Shown here: piece by piece, positions 52,532 to 62,193 of the stretch
Numbering within the stretch: position 1 is the first letter of the stretch
Layout of the letters: the number at the start of each line of letters is the position of its first letter
From: Shewanella carassii
GTDB taxonomy: Bacteria; Pseudomonadota; Gammaproteobacteria; Enterobacterales; Shewanellaceae
Assembly: GCF_002777975.1 (NCBI RefSeq)
Contig: NZ_NGVS01000031.1
Span: 227,029-291,028, forward strand
DNA: 64,000 nt
Direction: 5' to 3'
Notes under the pieces: model-generated
What the model saw: the letters and a program-made list of their open reading frames with translations, nothing else
Told to the model about the DNA's origin: nothing
The model's database searches: none
Translations under genes and position numbers: made by a program

Positions 52532-53446
52532 TCAGGGATTGATGCGGGTAGGAATACCGCTTCTGTCATCCAACAGGCGTTTGAGCACGGTCGAGTCGGT
52601 ATCGGCATGAGCGAGAAAACGGCTGATGGCCGGGGTCATCTTTAATACCACAGGCGCGGTGGATTCAAACTCGGCCTCGGTGCGCGACAGCGGCTGATGC
52701 ACTTCCAGATAGCGACCGCCATCCGGCTCCAGGCTGGCCTTTATCGGCTGATTGACAAACTGTACCCGGGTGCCGTTGGGCACAGTATTAAACAGATGCT
52801 CGATATCCTGATTGCGCAGGCGGACACAACCCTGGCTGACACGCAGGCCGATACCGAAGCTGGCATTGGTGCCGTGAATGGCATACAGGTTACCGATATA
52901 AAGCGCATACAAGCCCATGGGGTTATCCGGGCCTGCGGGCCAGACCTTGGGCAGGGTGATACCGTTGGCGGCATATTCCTTGCGGATCCTGGCCGTTGGG
53001 GTCCAGGTGGGGTTGGCGCGTTTGCGATAAACCTTGGTTACCCAGTTTTCCGGGGTATCCCGGCCTATCTGGCCTATGCCTATGGGTAAGACCTGTACCG
53101 TATTGCTGTCTTTGGGATAGTAGTAGAGGCGCATTTCGGCCACGTTGATCACTATTCCTTTACGGGGGGCATCCGGCAGGATCAGCTTGTGAGGGATCAG
53201 CAATGTGCTGCGGGGCTTGGGAAGAAAAGGGTCGACCCCTGGGTTGGCCTCGGTCATGTTGGTCAGTCCCAGTTGATATTCGTCGGCAACACTCTCCAGT
53301 GTGCGCTTATCATCGGGCACCACATAATACTGGTTGTCACCGACGATACTGCTGCCCTCGGGCGGCAGAGGATATTCAACGGCCTGCGACAGGCAGGCGG
53401 GAAGCAACAGGCCCAGTAACAGGGCGAGGCGGGGAATTCTTGTCAT
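52532..53446 (-). CDS. L,D-transpeptidase (YkuD domain)
   Basis: 304 aa. Signal peptide (to SQAVE), a LysM-like N-terminal stretch ([20 protein letters not shown]), then the YkuD catalytic domain from about 95 with [11 protein letters not shown] near residue 190 and VSQGCVRL near 205: the His, Ser-x-Gly-Cys-x-Arg signature with catalytic Cys. It makes 3-3 peptidoglycan cross-links or attaches Braun-type lipoprotein in the periplasm, like ErfK/YbiS. Monocistronic. Confidence 0.93.
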   Translation of the reverse strand: MTRIPRLALLLGLLLPACLSQAVEYPLPPEGSSIVGDNQYYVVPDDKRTLESVADEYQLGLTNMTEANPGVDPFLPKPRSTLLIPHKLILPDAPRKGIVINVAEMRLYYYPKDSNTVQVLPIGIGQIGRDTPENWVTKVYRKRANPTWTPTARIRKEYAANGITLPKVWPAGPDNPMGLYALYIGNLYAIHGTNASFGIGLRVSQGCVRLRNQDIEHLFNTVPNGTRVQFVNQPIKASLEPDGGRYLEVHQPLSRTEAEFESTAPVVLKMTPAISRFLAHADTDSTVLKRLLDDRSGIPTRINP

Positions 53447-53557
53447 AGGATATTTTTCTTCGTTAAACGCTGTCAGTCGCCATGGTTTCAGGCATCAGAG
53501 TCGAGCAGGCATCCTTACCTTTTCCGGCGCAGATTTCAACAGATTGCAGCAAAAAAA

Positions 53558-55078
53558 CTATTTCAGTTGCAGGCGTTTTGCCAGTCGATGCAGGTTGCCA
53601 GGGTCGACACCCAACTCGCGGGCACTGGCGGCCCAGTTGTATTGGTGCCGTTCCAGCACACTGCGCAGCAGCTGTCTTTGGAACTCCGCTGTGGCTTGCT
53701 TGAGCGTGATGACTTCTGCAGGCACTGTTGTGTCCAACTGGCGCGGCAGCGCACTTGGAGAGGGGCTCTTTGACTGCAACTCACCCAGTTGCAACTGGCA
53801 TTGGTTATGGTCACTGGCGGCGCGCGCCAACACGCTGGCGCGGTGCAACAGGTGTTCCAGTTCCCTGACGTTGCCGGGCCAGTCGTTGGCCAGCAGCCAG
53901 GCTTCCGATTCGGCGGACAGACTCAGGCGTTCCAGCCCCAGCTTGCTGCGGCAACGTTCAAGAAAATGCCCGGCAAGCAGCAGTATGTCGCGGCCCCTTT
54001 CTCTCAGTGGCGGTACAAGTAGCGGGAAAACACTCAGCCTGTGGTAGAGATCGGCGCGAAAGCGGCCTTCAACCACCTCGGTTTTGAGATCCTTATTGGT
54101 GGCGGCGATAACCCGCACATCCACTGTCAGGCTTCTGTCTTCGCCAACCCGTTGCAGATCGCCGTATTGCAGCACCCTGAGTAACTTGGCCTGCAGCGGT
54201 AGGCTGAGCTCGCCTATCTCGTCGAGAAACAAAGTCCCCTTGTCGGCCAATTCAAACTTACCGGCGCGATTGCTGATGGCGCCGGTAAAGGCGCCTTTGA
54301 CATGACCGAAGAGTTCACTCTCGGCGACCGACTCTGGCAGGGCGGCGCAGTTGAGGTACACCAGAGCCTTGTTGCCTCTGGGCGAGGCGGCGTGTACTGC
54401 CTTGGCAATCAGCTCCTTACCCGTACCGGTTTCACCGAGGATCAACACGTTCAGATCGCTGGGAGCGACCACGGCAATTTCCCGCTTCAGCGCCAACATC
54501 TGCGGGCTTTCCCCCAGAAGTTCACTGTGGCCGGTTTCCGGCAATGGTTGACTCTGGCTCTGTAGCGACAGGCTTTCCAACTTATCCAGCAGCAGGGCAT
54601 TGCCGAGGGAGGCGGCGGCGATGGCGCTCAGGCTTCGCAACTCTTCATCGCTGAAATCGTCGAACTGGCAAGGGTCCAGACCATCTATGGTCAAGGCGCC
54701 TATCAGTTGTTCCTTGTCCAGCAGCGGCAGGCCGATACAGGCATGCACCTTGAGCTTATCTGTGTGGGCGGCTATCAGGCCATCGTAGGGATCCGGCAAT
54801 TGGCTGTCTGCCGGAAAGCGCACCAGATCGCCGGCGCGGGCGATGGCCTCCAGTCTCGGGTGCTCTGTGATGTTGAAGCTACGACCGAGTACATCGGCCC
54901 TGAGGCCGTCGATTGCCAGTGGGATAAAGCTATTGCCCTGAAATCGCAGCAGAGCGGCGGCATCACAATGGAGATTGTCCCGTACCGTCGCCAGCAGGCG
55001 ACTGAATCTGTCGCTGTTTGGCAAACCTGAGGTGATATCCAGCGCGATACGGGTGAGATCGGAATGGCTGAGTGGCAT
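53558..55078 (-). CDS. norR: Nitric oxide-responsive sigma-54 activator NorR
   Basis: 506 aa. An N-terminal GAF domain (1-165) that in NorR holds a mononuclear iron for NO. The AAA+ domain has Walker A GETGTGKE near 217, the sigma-54 loop GAFTGA near 264, Walker [14 protein letters not shown]-terminal Fis-type helix-turn-helix ends [26 protein letters not shown]. It activates norZ when NO is bound. A NorR-like site (55132) lies upstream of its own start, after a terminator-like hairpin following norZ. Confidence 0.94.
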   Translation of the reverse strand: MPLSHSDLTRIALDITSGLPNSDRFSRLLATVRDNLHCDAAALLRFQGNSFIPLAIDGLRADVLGRSFNITEHPRLEAIARAGDLVRFPADSQLPDPYDGLIAAHTDKLKVHACIGLPLLDKEQLIGALTIDGLDPCQFDDFSDEELRSLSAIAAASLGNALLLDKLESLSLQSQSQPLPETGHSELLGESPQMLALKREIAVVAPSDLNVLILGETGTGKELIAKAVHAASPRGNKALVYLNCAALPESVAESELFGHVKGAFTGAISNRAGKFELADKGTLFLDEIGELSLPLQAKLLRVLQYGDLQRVGEDRSLTVDVRVIAATNKDLKTEVVEGRFRADLYHRLSVFPLLVPPLRERGRDILLLAGHFLERCRSKLGLERLSLSAESEAWLLANDWPGNVRELEHLLHRASVLARAASDHNQCQLQLGELQSKSPSPSALPRQLDTTVPAEVITLKQATAEFQRQLLRSVLERHQYNWAASARELGVDPGNLHRLAKRLQLK

Positions 55079-55097
55079 AAGCTGACCTGAATAAAAT

Positions 55098-55121
55098 CCC
55101 TGGGGTGAGTCTACCCCAGGG
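55098..55121 (-). terminator. Hairpin between norZ and norR
   Basis: Plus-strand CCCTGGGGT (55098-55106) and ACCCCAGGG (55113-55121) form a 9-bp stem. Read on the minus strand it is followed by ATTTTATT. It probably ends norZ transcripts. It is only 20 bases before norR, so it could also attenuate read-through into norR. Confidence 0.75.
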
Positions 55122-55131
55122 ACAGTGGAAT

Positions 55132-55142
55132 GTCATTTTGAC
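55132..55142. promoter_or_regulatory. NorR-like site upstream of norR
   Basis: GTCATTTTGAC fits GT-N7-AC and extends to the palindrome-like TGTCATTTTGACA. It may serve autoregulation of norR. Confidence 0.55.
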
Positions 55143-55163
55143 ATTATTTTTCAGTGTGAGTGG

Positions 55164-57437
55164 CTAGTGACTGGTAGCAATGGCCAAGCGCTTGGCCTTG
55201 ACCGCCTGTCGCAACAATCCCAGCAGGAAGGCGCCCAGCAATAAACCGCCGACGGAGAAGATGATGTCACCGAACATCCGCATCCATACCAGGCGTTCTA
55301 CCAGCGGGCTGTGGATCACCTCTGCCGAGCGGGCAAACCAGTAGCCATGATCAAGCACGGCAAAGAACTGCACTATGCCCACCGGCAGCAATGACAGGAA
55401 CAGCATGGCGGCCAGCCCCAGATTCAGGCTCCAGAATGCTCCCTTGAGCCACTTGTCTTCCCAGCGCAGTTTACCGGCAAGTCCTGACAGGCAGAACAAC
55501 ATCAGGCCTATCCCCAACATGCCGTAGACTCCCATAAAGGCGCCGTGGGCGTGGGTGGCAGTGGTATTCAGCCCTTGAATGTAATAGAGGGCAATCGGTG
55601 GATTGATTAGGAAGCCCAGTACACCGGCGCCCACCAGATTCCAGAAAGCGGTGGCAACAAAGAACATGATGGCCCAGTGATAGCGTTGCATCCAGGGAGC
55701 GGCCCGGCGCAGGCGATAGCTTTCCACCGCTTCAAAACCGATAAGGGCCAGAGGCACCACTTCCAGCGCCGAGAAGATAGCGCCCCAGGCGATGACCGAA
55801 GTGGGTGTGCCGGTGAAATAGAGGTGATGCAGTGTGCCTATGAGGCCTCCGGTCAGGAAGATCAGGGTAGAGAAGAGTACCGCACCATTGGCACTGCGGG
55901 CACGGATAAGGCCAAGACGCACAAACATCAGGGCGATAACCGAGGTAGCAAAGGTTTCAAAGAAGCCTTCAACCCACAGATGTACTACCCACCAACGCCA
56001 GTATTCGGCGATGGCAAGGTTAGTGTGTTTACCCATAAACAGCCCGGCACCATAGAAGAGGCCGATAGCAACACAGGAGGCGTAGAGTACCCAGAGCACA
56101 GGCTTTAGCTCAGACTCCTGTTTCAGGGCGGGCAACATGGCGCGGCTCACCAGCGCCAGCCAGATCATCAATCCGGCCAACAGCAGCAGTTGCCACACCC
56201 GGCCGAGATCTATGTATTCATAACCCTGGTGACCGAAGAGGAAGTTGTTGTCCAGTGAGAAGTATTGTTGTACTCCCAGCCATTCACCGGCCATGGAGCC
56301 CAGCACCACGACCAGCAGAGCGACCCACAATAGGTTGACACCGAAGCGTTGATATTTGGGCTCGTGGCCGGAAAGCGCCGGTGCGATATAGAGCCCGGTA
56401 CCGAGCCAGGCCGTCGCTATCCAGAATACTGCCAGTTGAGTATGCCAGGTGCGGGTCACTGAATAAGGCAGGATCTCACTCAAGGGAATACCGTAAAACT
56501 CCTGGCCTTCAACCGCATAGTGCGCCGTGACGCCACCGAGCAGTATTTGCAGCAGAAATAGGCCGATAGCGGTAATGAAGTATTTACCCGTGGCCTTTTG
56601 TGAAGGGGTGGGTTTGTGTCTGAACAGGGGATCTTCAGTGGCGGGAGCCGGCAGGGCTTCATGTTTGCCGGCGGCATGATACCAAACCAGGGCTCCGATA
56701 CCGGCCAGCAGAGTCACTATGCTCAAAATCGACCAGACGATATTGTCTGATGTCGGTGTATTACCCAATTGCGGATCGTAGGGCCAATTATTGGTGTAGC
56801 TGTAATTGGCATCCGGGCGCTCGGTCACTGCGGCCCAAGCGCCCCAAAACAGGAAGGCATTGAGCTGCTGACGGCGCTCGGCAGATCCTATGGTATTGGT
56901 TTTCATCGCATAGGCTTCCCGCAGCTCATTCAGCGCGGGATCGTCACCAAACAAAGATTTATAGTGCTGACTCACTTGCGCCATGGCGGCGATACGGGTG
57001 TCGGAAAGCACCACCCGGGTGTGACCTCTCTCGTCTGTAGTGACTGTGTTATGGCGCAAATCGTCCCTTAAAGCTTGCTCCAATGCGGCTTGAGTACTCT
57101 TGTCCAGGCTATTGAAAAGCTTGTTGTATGTCTCCTTGGCGCGAATATCCAGCCAGGCTTCGGCCTCACGGTGTAGCCAGTCTGCGGTCCAATCCGGAGC
57201 CACATAGGCGCCATGGCCCCAGACTGAGCCAAGTTGATGTCCGCCCATGGAGCGCCAAACCAGCTGCCCTTGTTCTATGTCCTTGCCGCTGAAAACCACT
57301 TGGCCCTGGCTGTCGCTATAGACATCGGCAATCGGTGGTTTTTCCCGATAGATTTCACTGCCGATACTGAGAAGTACAGTGAAAGAAGCGACCAACACAA
57401 GTAACAGTGCGATCAGGGTGAATTTTTGTCTGCTCAT
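55164..57437 (-). CDS. norZ: Quinol-dependent nitric oxide reductase (single-subunit qNOR)
   Basis: 757 aa, the length of NorZ/qNOR. An N-terminal extension with a periplasmic domain (DWTADWLHREAEAWLDI and following) replaces the cytochrome subunit. The catalytic core has about 12 further helices with the haem and FeB ligands in TRTWHTQLAVFWIATAWLG, WWVVHLWVEGFFETF, GTLHHLYFTG and ATHAHGAFMGVYGM. It reduces NO to N2O with quinol electrons at the inner membrane, for detoxification or anaerobic respiration. The ATG at 57437 has AGAGG 6 nt upstream; another ATG is 6 bases earlier. Confidence 0.95.
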   Translation of the reverse strand: MSRQKFTLIALLLVLVASFTVLLSIGSEIYREKPPIADVYSDSQGQVVFSGKDIEQGQLVWRSMGGHQLGSVWGHGAYVAPDWTADWLHREAEAWLDIRAKETYNKLFNSLDKSTQAALEQALRDDLRHNTVTTDERGHTRVVLSDTRIAAMAQVSQHYKSLFGDDPALNELREAYAMKTNTIGSAERRQQLNAFLFWGAWAAVTERPDANYSYTNNWPYDPQLGNTPTSDNIVWSILSIVTLLAGIGALVWYHAAGKHEALPAPATEDPLFRHKPTPSQKATGKYFITAIGLFLLQILLGGVTAHYAVEGQEFYGIPLSEILPYSVTRTWHTQLAVFWIATAWLGTGLYIAPALSGHEPKYQRFGVNLLWVALLVVVLGSMAGEWLGVQQYFSLDNNFLFGHQGYEYIDLGRVWQLLLLAGLMIWLALVSRAMLPALKQESELKPVLWVLYASCVAIGLFYGAGLFMGKHTNLAIAEYWRWWVVHLWVEGFFETFATSVIALMFVRLGLIRARSANGAVLFSTLIFLTGGLIGTLHHLYFTGTPTSVIAWGAIFSALEVVPLALIGFEAVESYRLRRAAPWMQRYHWAIMFFVATAFWNLVGAGVLGFLINPPIALYYIQGLNTTATHAHGAFMGVYGMLGIGLMLFCLSGLAGKLRWEDKWLKGAFWSLNLGLAAMLFLSLLPVGIVQFFAVLDHGYWFARSAEVIHSPLVERLVWMRMFGDIIFSVGGLLLGAFLLGLLRQAVKAKRLAIATSH

Positions 57438-57482
57438 TGGCATCCCTCTGACAAAGTCTATTTGATAGGTTTTCCTACATAG

Positions 57483-57499
57483 AGCAGCGAACGTGCCAA
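57483..57499 (-). promoter_or_regulatory. Sigma-54 promoter of norZ
   Basis: Minus strand TTGGCACGTTCGCTGCT. The -24 element TGGCACG is perfect and the -12 element CTGCT differs by one base from TTGCT, with correct spacing. It lies about 45 bases before the norZ start. It fits control by the sigma-54 activator NorR encoded next door. Confidence 0.85.
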
Positions 57500-57552
57500 C
57501 TTTTATTCTTGTTTTTAATCAGTGTATTACTTGTTTGTGTGTTTTTGATAGT

Positions 57553-57563
57553 GTCATTTTGAT
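57553..57563. promoter_or_regulatory. NorR-like site 1 (imperfect)
   Basis: GTCATTTTGAT, one base off the GT-N7-AC form. It lies closest to the sigma-54 promoter of the three. Confidence 0.45.
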
Positions 57564-57575
57564 TGTATTTAAAGT

Positions 57576-57586
57576 GTCTTTTTAAC
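57576..57586. promoter_or_regulatory. NorR-like site 2
   Basis: GTCTTTTTAAC matches GT-N7-AC. Centre to centre it is 23 bases from site 1 and 21 from site 3, near two helical turns. Confidence 0.5.
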
Positions 57587-57596
57587 ATTGTTAATT

Positions 57597-57607
57597 GTCA
57601 TTATGAC
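57597..57607. promoter_or_regulatory. NorR-like site 3
   Basis: GTCATTATGAC, within the palindrome TGTCATTATGACA. It is the best match of the group. Three tandem enhancer sites upstream of the promoter parallel E. coli norVW. Confidence 0.65.
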
Positions 57608-57853
57608 ACTGATTGTTTACCAGAAAGCTATAGCTGATATCTTGACGAGAATTCTTGGATTTCAAATTCTTTAGTTATTTGAAAAAATAAAGTTTTTTTC
57701 ATTAATTTGAGTTTATGTTTCTTTGGGTTCAGATTTGATGTTTTCTAGGTGAATTTTAAATTTTTTAAGGGGTTACCTGGCTTCTTTTACTGGTCTTTTT
57801 CGCTGGCAGTAAAAATAAGTCAACTGTTTCTACTGAAAAATAACCCTAATTAA

Positions 57854-57862
57854 TGATATAAT
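57854..57862 (+). promoter_or_regulatory. Extended -10 promoter of the antiporter gene
   Basis: TGATATAAT: TG-n-TATAAT with a consensus -10. A weak -35, CTGAAA, lies 18 bases upstream. The predicted leader is about 80 nt. Confidence 0.65.
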
Positions 57863-57951
57863 CCCGTCTGTAACCCACGTGTTTTCCGGAGTCTCGTTAG
57901 AGCCAGGTTTCTCTTTTATTAGCTTCCCCGCATTTTCAACTGGAGGGTCAT

Positions 57952-59676
57952 TTGAACGCAGATATCATCAACAGCTTTTTCCTTGTCGGGGCCTTGCTTG
58001 TCGCAGTCAGCGTACTGCTCAGCCCAGTATCGTCGCGACTCGGTATTCCTATTTTGGTGGTATTTCTTGCGGTGGGTATCTTTGCCGGTGAAGATGGCCC
58101 AGGCGGCATAGTATTCAATGACTATTCAGTGGCTTATTTGGTCAGTAACCTGGCGTTGGCGGTTATTCTGCTCGATGGTGGCATGCGTACCCGGGTTGCC
58201 AGTTTCAGGGTGGCATTGTGGCCGGCCCTGTCATTGGCCACTTTTGGGGTGGCGTTGACCACCACGCTGACAGGTTTGCTGGCTGCCTGGTTATTCGATC
58301 TCAATTTACTCCAGGGCATGTTGGTGGGGGCCATTGTCGGCTCGACCGATGCCGCGGCGGTATTTAGCCTGCTCAAAGGCAAAAATGTGAACGAGCGTGT
58401 CGGTTCGACACTGGAAATCGAATCCGGTTGTAACGACCCCATGGCTGTGTTTTTGACCGTGACGCTGATTGCCATTCTTGGCAGCAGTGGTGATGAACTC
58501 TCGGGCAGCTATCTGGCACTGAGCTTTATCAAACAGTTTGGCCTGGGCGGGATCCTCGGTGTCGGCGGCGGTTGGCTGTTGTGGCAGGTTATCAATCGCA
58601 ATCAATTGCCGGAAGGCCTCTACTCCATTTTGGTACTGAGTGGCGGACTGATGATCTTCGCCATCTCCAATGCCCTGGGAGGCAGTGGTATTCTGTCTAT
58701 TTATCTGGTGGGTCTGTTTCTCGGTAACAAGGCGACCCGTGGCAAACACTCGATTCTCAACGTGCTCGATGGTATGACCTGGCTCAGTCAGATAGGCATG
58801 TTCCTGGTACTGGGACTCTTGCTGACACCATCGGATCTGAAAGATATCGCCTTACCGGGTTTGGCACTGGCCTTTGGGATGATCTTTCTGGCACGGCCGA
58901 TTGCGGTTTGGCTCAGTTTGCTACCGTTTCGCAGCTTCCATGACAGAGACAGATGGTTTATCTCCTGGGTTGGGCTGCGCGGCGCAGTGCCCATTATTTT
59001 GGCGGTATTTCCCATGATGGCGGGGCTGCCACAAGCGCAGCTTTACTTCAACCTGGCCTTCTTCGTGGTGATGGTTTCCTTGCTGCTGCAGGGCAGTACC
59101 TTGTCCAAGGCGGCGCAGCTGGCCAAGGTGGAGTTGCCACCCAAACCGGCACCTATTTCCCGCGCCGGAGTGGAAATTTATCCCACTAGTGAGTGGGAGA
59201 TATTTGTCTATCGACTCAGTGAAAACAAATGGTGTATCGGTGAGCCTCTAAGGCGTCTTGCCATGCCGGCGGGAACCCGGATTGCCGCCGTATTTCGCAA
59301 TAACGAACTGTTGCACCCTTCGGGGAGTACCAGGCTGATGGCCGATGACATTCTTTGTGTGCTGGGGCAAGAGGACGATTTGGAACCTTTGAGTCAGCTG
59401 TTCAGTGAGGCGCCAGAAAAATGCGAGGCGCCCCGCTTCTTTGGTGACTTCTTTATTTCAGTGGATGTGATGCTGGCCGATATGGCACCGATTTACGGCA
59501 TGCAGCTGGAACCCGAATATGAGCAGATGCGGGTTGCCGACTTACTGCTACAGCAACTCGGCAGTCACCCTGTAGTGGGGGATCAATTCCTCTGGCAAGG
59601 GCTGGACTGGATAGTCGCCGAGGTGCAGGAAGGGACAGTCAGCCGGGTTGGTTTGAGATTGCCCTCTGAAGACTGA
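57952..59676 (+). CDS. K+/H+ antiporter, NhaP2/CvrA type
   Basis: 574 aa, the length of CvrA/NhaP2. The CPA1 exchanger domain (about 10-390, 12 helices) holds [15 protein letters not shown] and [10 protein letters not shown], with the paired Asp. A TrkA_C-type domain follows (about 405-490; [21 protein letters not shown]), then a C-terminal transporter-associated domain (490-574). It exports K+ for H+ and protects against excess cytoplasmic K+ or alkali. The start is TTG at 57952, preceded by GGAGG with 6-nt spacing; no ATG gives a full N-terminus. Confidence 0.92.
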   Translation: MNADIINSFFLVGALLVAVSVLLSPVSSRLGIPILVVFLAVGIFAGEDGPGGIVFNDYSVAYLVSNLALAVILLDGGMRTRVASFRVALWPALSLATFGVALTTTLTGLLAAWLFDLNLLQGMLVGAIVGSTDAAAVFSLLKGKNVNERVGSTLEIESGCNDPMAVFLTVTLIAILGSSGDELSGSYLALSFIKQFGLGGILGVGGGWLLWQVINRNQLPEGLYSILVLSGGLMIFAISNALGGSGILSIYLVGLFLGNKATRGKHSILNVLDGMTWLSQIGMFLVLGLLLTPSDLKDIALPGLALAFGMIFLARPIAVWLSLLPFRSFHDRDRWFISWVGLRGAVPIILAVFPMMAGLPQAQLYFNLAFFVVMVSLLLQGSTLSKAAQLAKVELPPKPAPISRAGVEIYPTSEWEIFVYRLSENKWCIGEPLRRLAMPAGTRIAAVFRNNELLHPSGSTRLMADDILCVLGQEDDLEPLSQLFSEAPEKCEAPRFFGDFFISVDVMLADMAPIYGMQLEPEYEQMRVADLLLQQLGSHPVVGDQFLWQGLDWIVAEVQEGTVSRVGLRLPSED

Positions 59677-59694
59677 AAAAAGCGAAGAACGAAG

Positions 59695-59721
59695 AAATGC
59701 CGACCTTGAGTCGGCATTTTT
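59695..59721. terminator. Bidirectional terminator between antiporter and LpxL-like genes
   Basis: AAATGCCGAC and GTCGGCATTT flank CTTGA; T tracts lie on both strands. It separates two convergent genes. Confidence 0.9.
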
Positions 59722-59733
59722 ACGGCTACTTTC

Positions 59734-60657
59734 TCAATAGAGCGAGGGATCACTCTCATTGGGGCGGGTCTTGAATCTGCGGTGCAGCCACATGTACTGC
59801 GCCGGGTTACGGCTGATCAACTGCTCGACAATGCCGTTACCGCGTTTGGCGTCTTCCACCTCATTTTCGCCGGGGAAGTTATCCAGCGGCGCCTGGATCT
59901 CTATGTTGTAACCCGTATCGTCGTCGTTGCGCTCGACAAAGAAGGGCAGCACTTTGGCTTTACCCAGCTTGGCCAAGGTGGTGCCGCCGGTGATGGTGGC
60001 AGCATCGGGAACGGCGAAGAAGGGGATAAAGATGGCGCTGGAGCGGCCAAAGTCCTGATCTGCTGTGTACCAAATGACATCAGGGTTACGCAGGCAACGC
60101 ACCATCTGCCTAAGATCCCGCTTGGGAACCAGCGCCTTGTTTGAACGCAAACGGCCCTTCACCTGCAGATATTCCATTACAGGGTTGTTGTGGGGGCGGT
60201 ACACACCAACCCCGGGCTGAAATTGGCCAAATATTCTTGCACCCATTTCCAGCGGCAAGCAGTGAACCGCAAACAGAATAACTCCTTGACCGGCAGCCAG
60301 TGTCTGCTCAACATGCTCCTGGCCCTTTATCTGCATGTGCTTCTGCACTTTGTCGTTGCTCCACCACCAGGCATTGATGGTATCGAAAATCGCTTTGCCG
60401 GTTTCCTGGAAATTACGTCTGAGCAGCGTCTCTCGCTCGGCCTCACTCATTTGTGGAAAACACAACTCCAGGTTGCGTTTGGCGGTGTTAACCCGGCTTC
60501 CGGCCAGCTTCATTGCCAGCAGACCTATGCCACTGCCAAGCTTCATCTGCCACTTGAGAGGCAGCAGGAGGGTCAGCCTGGCCAGACCGACAGCCAGCCA
60601 CAGCAACCAGAATTTAGGGTGATACAAGTGAGCGGAAAATTGTGCTTTCTCTACCAA
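59734..60657 (-). CDS. Lipid A late acyltransferase, LpxL/LpxM family
   Basis: 307 aa. One N-terminal membrane helix (WLLWLAVGLARLTLLLPL) precedes the acyltransferase domain. Its catalytic HX4E motif is HCLPLE, as in LpxL (His-Glu dyad). RRNFQETGKAIFDTINAWWW and GVYRPHNNPVMEYL are typical. It transfers lauroyl or myristoyl chains from acyl-ACP to Kdo2-lipid IVA at the inner membrane. The only start found is TTG at 60657 with a weak ribosome site. It is divergent from hldE, another lipopolysaccharide gene. Confidence 0.9.
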   Translation of the reverse strand: MVEKAQFSAHLYHPKFWLLWLAVGLARLTLLLPLKWQMKLGSGIGLLAMKLAGSRVNTAKRNLELCFPQMSEAERETLLRRNFQETGKAIFDTINAWWWSNDKVQKHMQIKGQEHVEQTLAAGQGVILFAVHCLPLEMGARIFGQFQPGVGVYRPHNNPVMEYLQVKGRLRSNKALVPKRDLRQMVRCLRNPDVIWYTADQDFGRSSAIFIPFFAVPDAATITGGTTLAKLGKAKVLPFFVERNDDDTGYNIEIQAPLDNFPGENEVEDAKRGNGIVEQLISRNPAQYMWLHRRFKTRPNESDPSLY

Positions 60658-60762
60658 AACGATAAACCCGTTTACAGGAAAAATTACCGCATATTCTAAC
60701 CCAATTCAGTGTGAAAATTAGGTACAATCGGGGTTTATTTTGCCTAATAAGACAAGTCCGTT

Positions 60763-62193
60763 ATGAAGGTAACTCTGCCCCCATTTGAAAAAGCCAAGGT
60801 TCTGGTGGTTGGTGATGTGATGCTCGACCGTTACTGGGTTGGCCCAACCGGCCGTATTTCACCCGAGGCGCCTGTACCTGTGGTGCGTATCAATCAGATA
60901 GAGGATAGGCCCGGCGGAGCAGCCAACGTGGCGCTGAATATCGCGGCGCTGGGCGGCTCGGTGCAACTGGCCGGTATTGTCGGAGCCGATGAAGCCGCAT
61001 CGGCCCTGAATACAGGTGTCAGTACTCTAGGTGTGGAGCCTAAGTGGCTGACGGTTGAAGATAAACCCACAATCACCAAACTGCGGGTACTGAGTCGTAA
61101 CCAACAGCTTATTCGCTTGGATTTCGAAGAGACCTTTGCCCAGGAGCAGAGCCAGGCGCTATTGGCGCAGAGCGAAGCTCTACTGGACGATTGCAAGGTA
61201 CTGGTGTTATCTGACTACGCTAAAGGGGCCATCGACCAACCTCAGGCCTTTATCGCGAAGGCCAGAGCCAAGGGGATCCGTGTCTTGGTGGATCCCAAGG
61301 GCAGCGATTTCGGCCGTTATGCCGGTGCCAGTCTGATCACACCCAACATGAGTGAGTTTGAGGCTGTGGTGGGCACTGTCAGCTCGGAAGCCGATCTGGT
61401 GGCCAAGGCCCAGGCTTTGATTAGCAAGCATCAACTGGGGGCGATTCTGGTTACCCGCTCTGAAAAGGGCATGACACTGATCACCAGCGAAGGGGATGAG
61501 CTGCATATCCCTACAGTGGCACGGGAAGTCTATGATGTGACCGGTGCCGGAGATACTGTGATTTCGGCTCTCGCCACAGCTTTGGCGGCCGGCAGCGACC
61601 TGCCGCAAGCCTGTGCCATTGCCAATACCGCCGCCGGTGTGGTGGTTGGCAAACTGGGCACTTCCACTGTCAGCCGCATTGAGCTCATCGAGGCCCTGGC
61701 TCAACATCAGGGAGAGTCTGGCTTTGGTGTGGTCAGCGAAGATCAACTGCTGTACGCCATGCAGCAAGCCAAGCTCAGAGGTGAGCGGGTGGTGATGACC
61801 AATGGTTGCTTTGACATACTCCATGCCGGGCACGTCAGTTACCTCAAAGAAGCCCGTGCCTTGGGCGATAGATTGATTGTGGCGGTCAATGATGACGCTT
61901 CGGTTAAACGGCTCAAGGGCGAGGGGCGTCCAGTCAATAGTCTTGAGCGGCGAATGGCAGTACTGGCGGGGCTGGCCGCTGTCGATTGGGTGGTGCCTTT
62001 CAGTGAAGATACACCGCAGCGAGTGATCTCTAGATTGTTGCCGGATCTCCTGGTCAAGGGGGGCGACTATCGGGTGGAAGAGATAGCCGGAGGTGAAGAG
62101 GTGATTGCCGCCGGTGGCAGTGTCAAGGTGCTGGGGTTCGAAGATGGTATCTCCACCACCGCCATTATTCAGAATATTATGGCCAAGCCCTGA
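60763..62193 (+). CDS. hldE: Bifunctional heptose-7-phosphate kinase / heptose-1-phosphate adenylyltransferase
   Basis: 476 aa, matching E. coli HldE. The N-terminal ribokinase-like domain (1-315) has [23 protein letters not shown] and [13 protein letters not shown]. The C-terminal nucleotidyltransferase domain (345-476) begins [16 protein letters not shown] (HxGH). It makes ADP-heptose for the inner core of lipopolysaccharide. Its stop overlaps the next start (TGATG). Confidence 0.96.
   Translation: MKVTLPPFEKAKVLVVGDVMLDRYWVGPTGRISPEAPVPVVRINQIEDRPGGAANVALNIAALGGSVQLAGIVGADEAASALNTGVSTLGVEPKWLTVEDKPTITKLRVLSRNQQLIRLDFEETFAQEQSQALLAQSEALLDDCKVLVLSDYAKGAIDQPQAFIAKARAKGIRVLVDPKGSDFGRYAGASLITPNMSEFEAVVGTVSSEADLVAKAQALISKHQLGAILVTRSEKGMTLITSEGDELHIPTVAREVYDVTGAGDTVISALATALAAGSDLPQACAIANTAAGVVVGKLGTSTVSRIELIEALAQHQGESGFGVVSEDQLLYAMQQAKLRGERVVMTNGCFDILHAGHVSYLKEARALGDRLIVAVNDDASVKRLKGEGRPVNSLERRMAVLAGLAAVDWVVPFSEDTPQRVISRLLPDLLVKGGDYRVEEIAGGEEVIAAGGSVKVLGFEDGISTTAIIQNIMAKP

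Larger units (their letters stand above)
57438..57951. other. Divergent regulatory region between norZ and the antiporter
   Basis: About 510 AT-rich bases with no gene. On the norZ side it has a sigma-54 promoter and three NorR-like sites. On the other side a promoter with extended -10 (57854-57862) serves the antiporter. The 57620-57780 stretch holds only low-complexity AT DNA. Confidence 0.7.
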
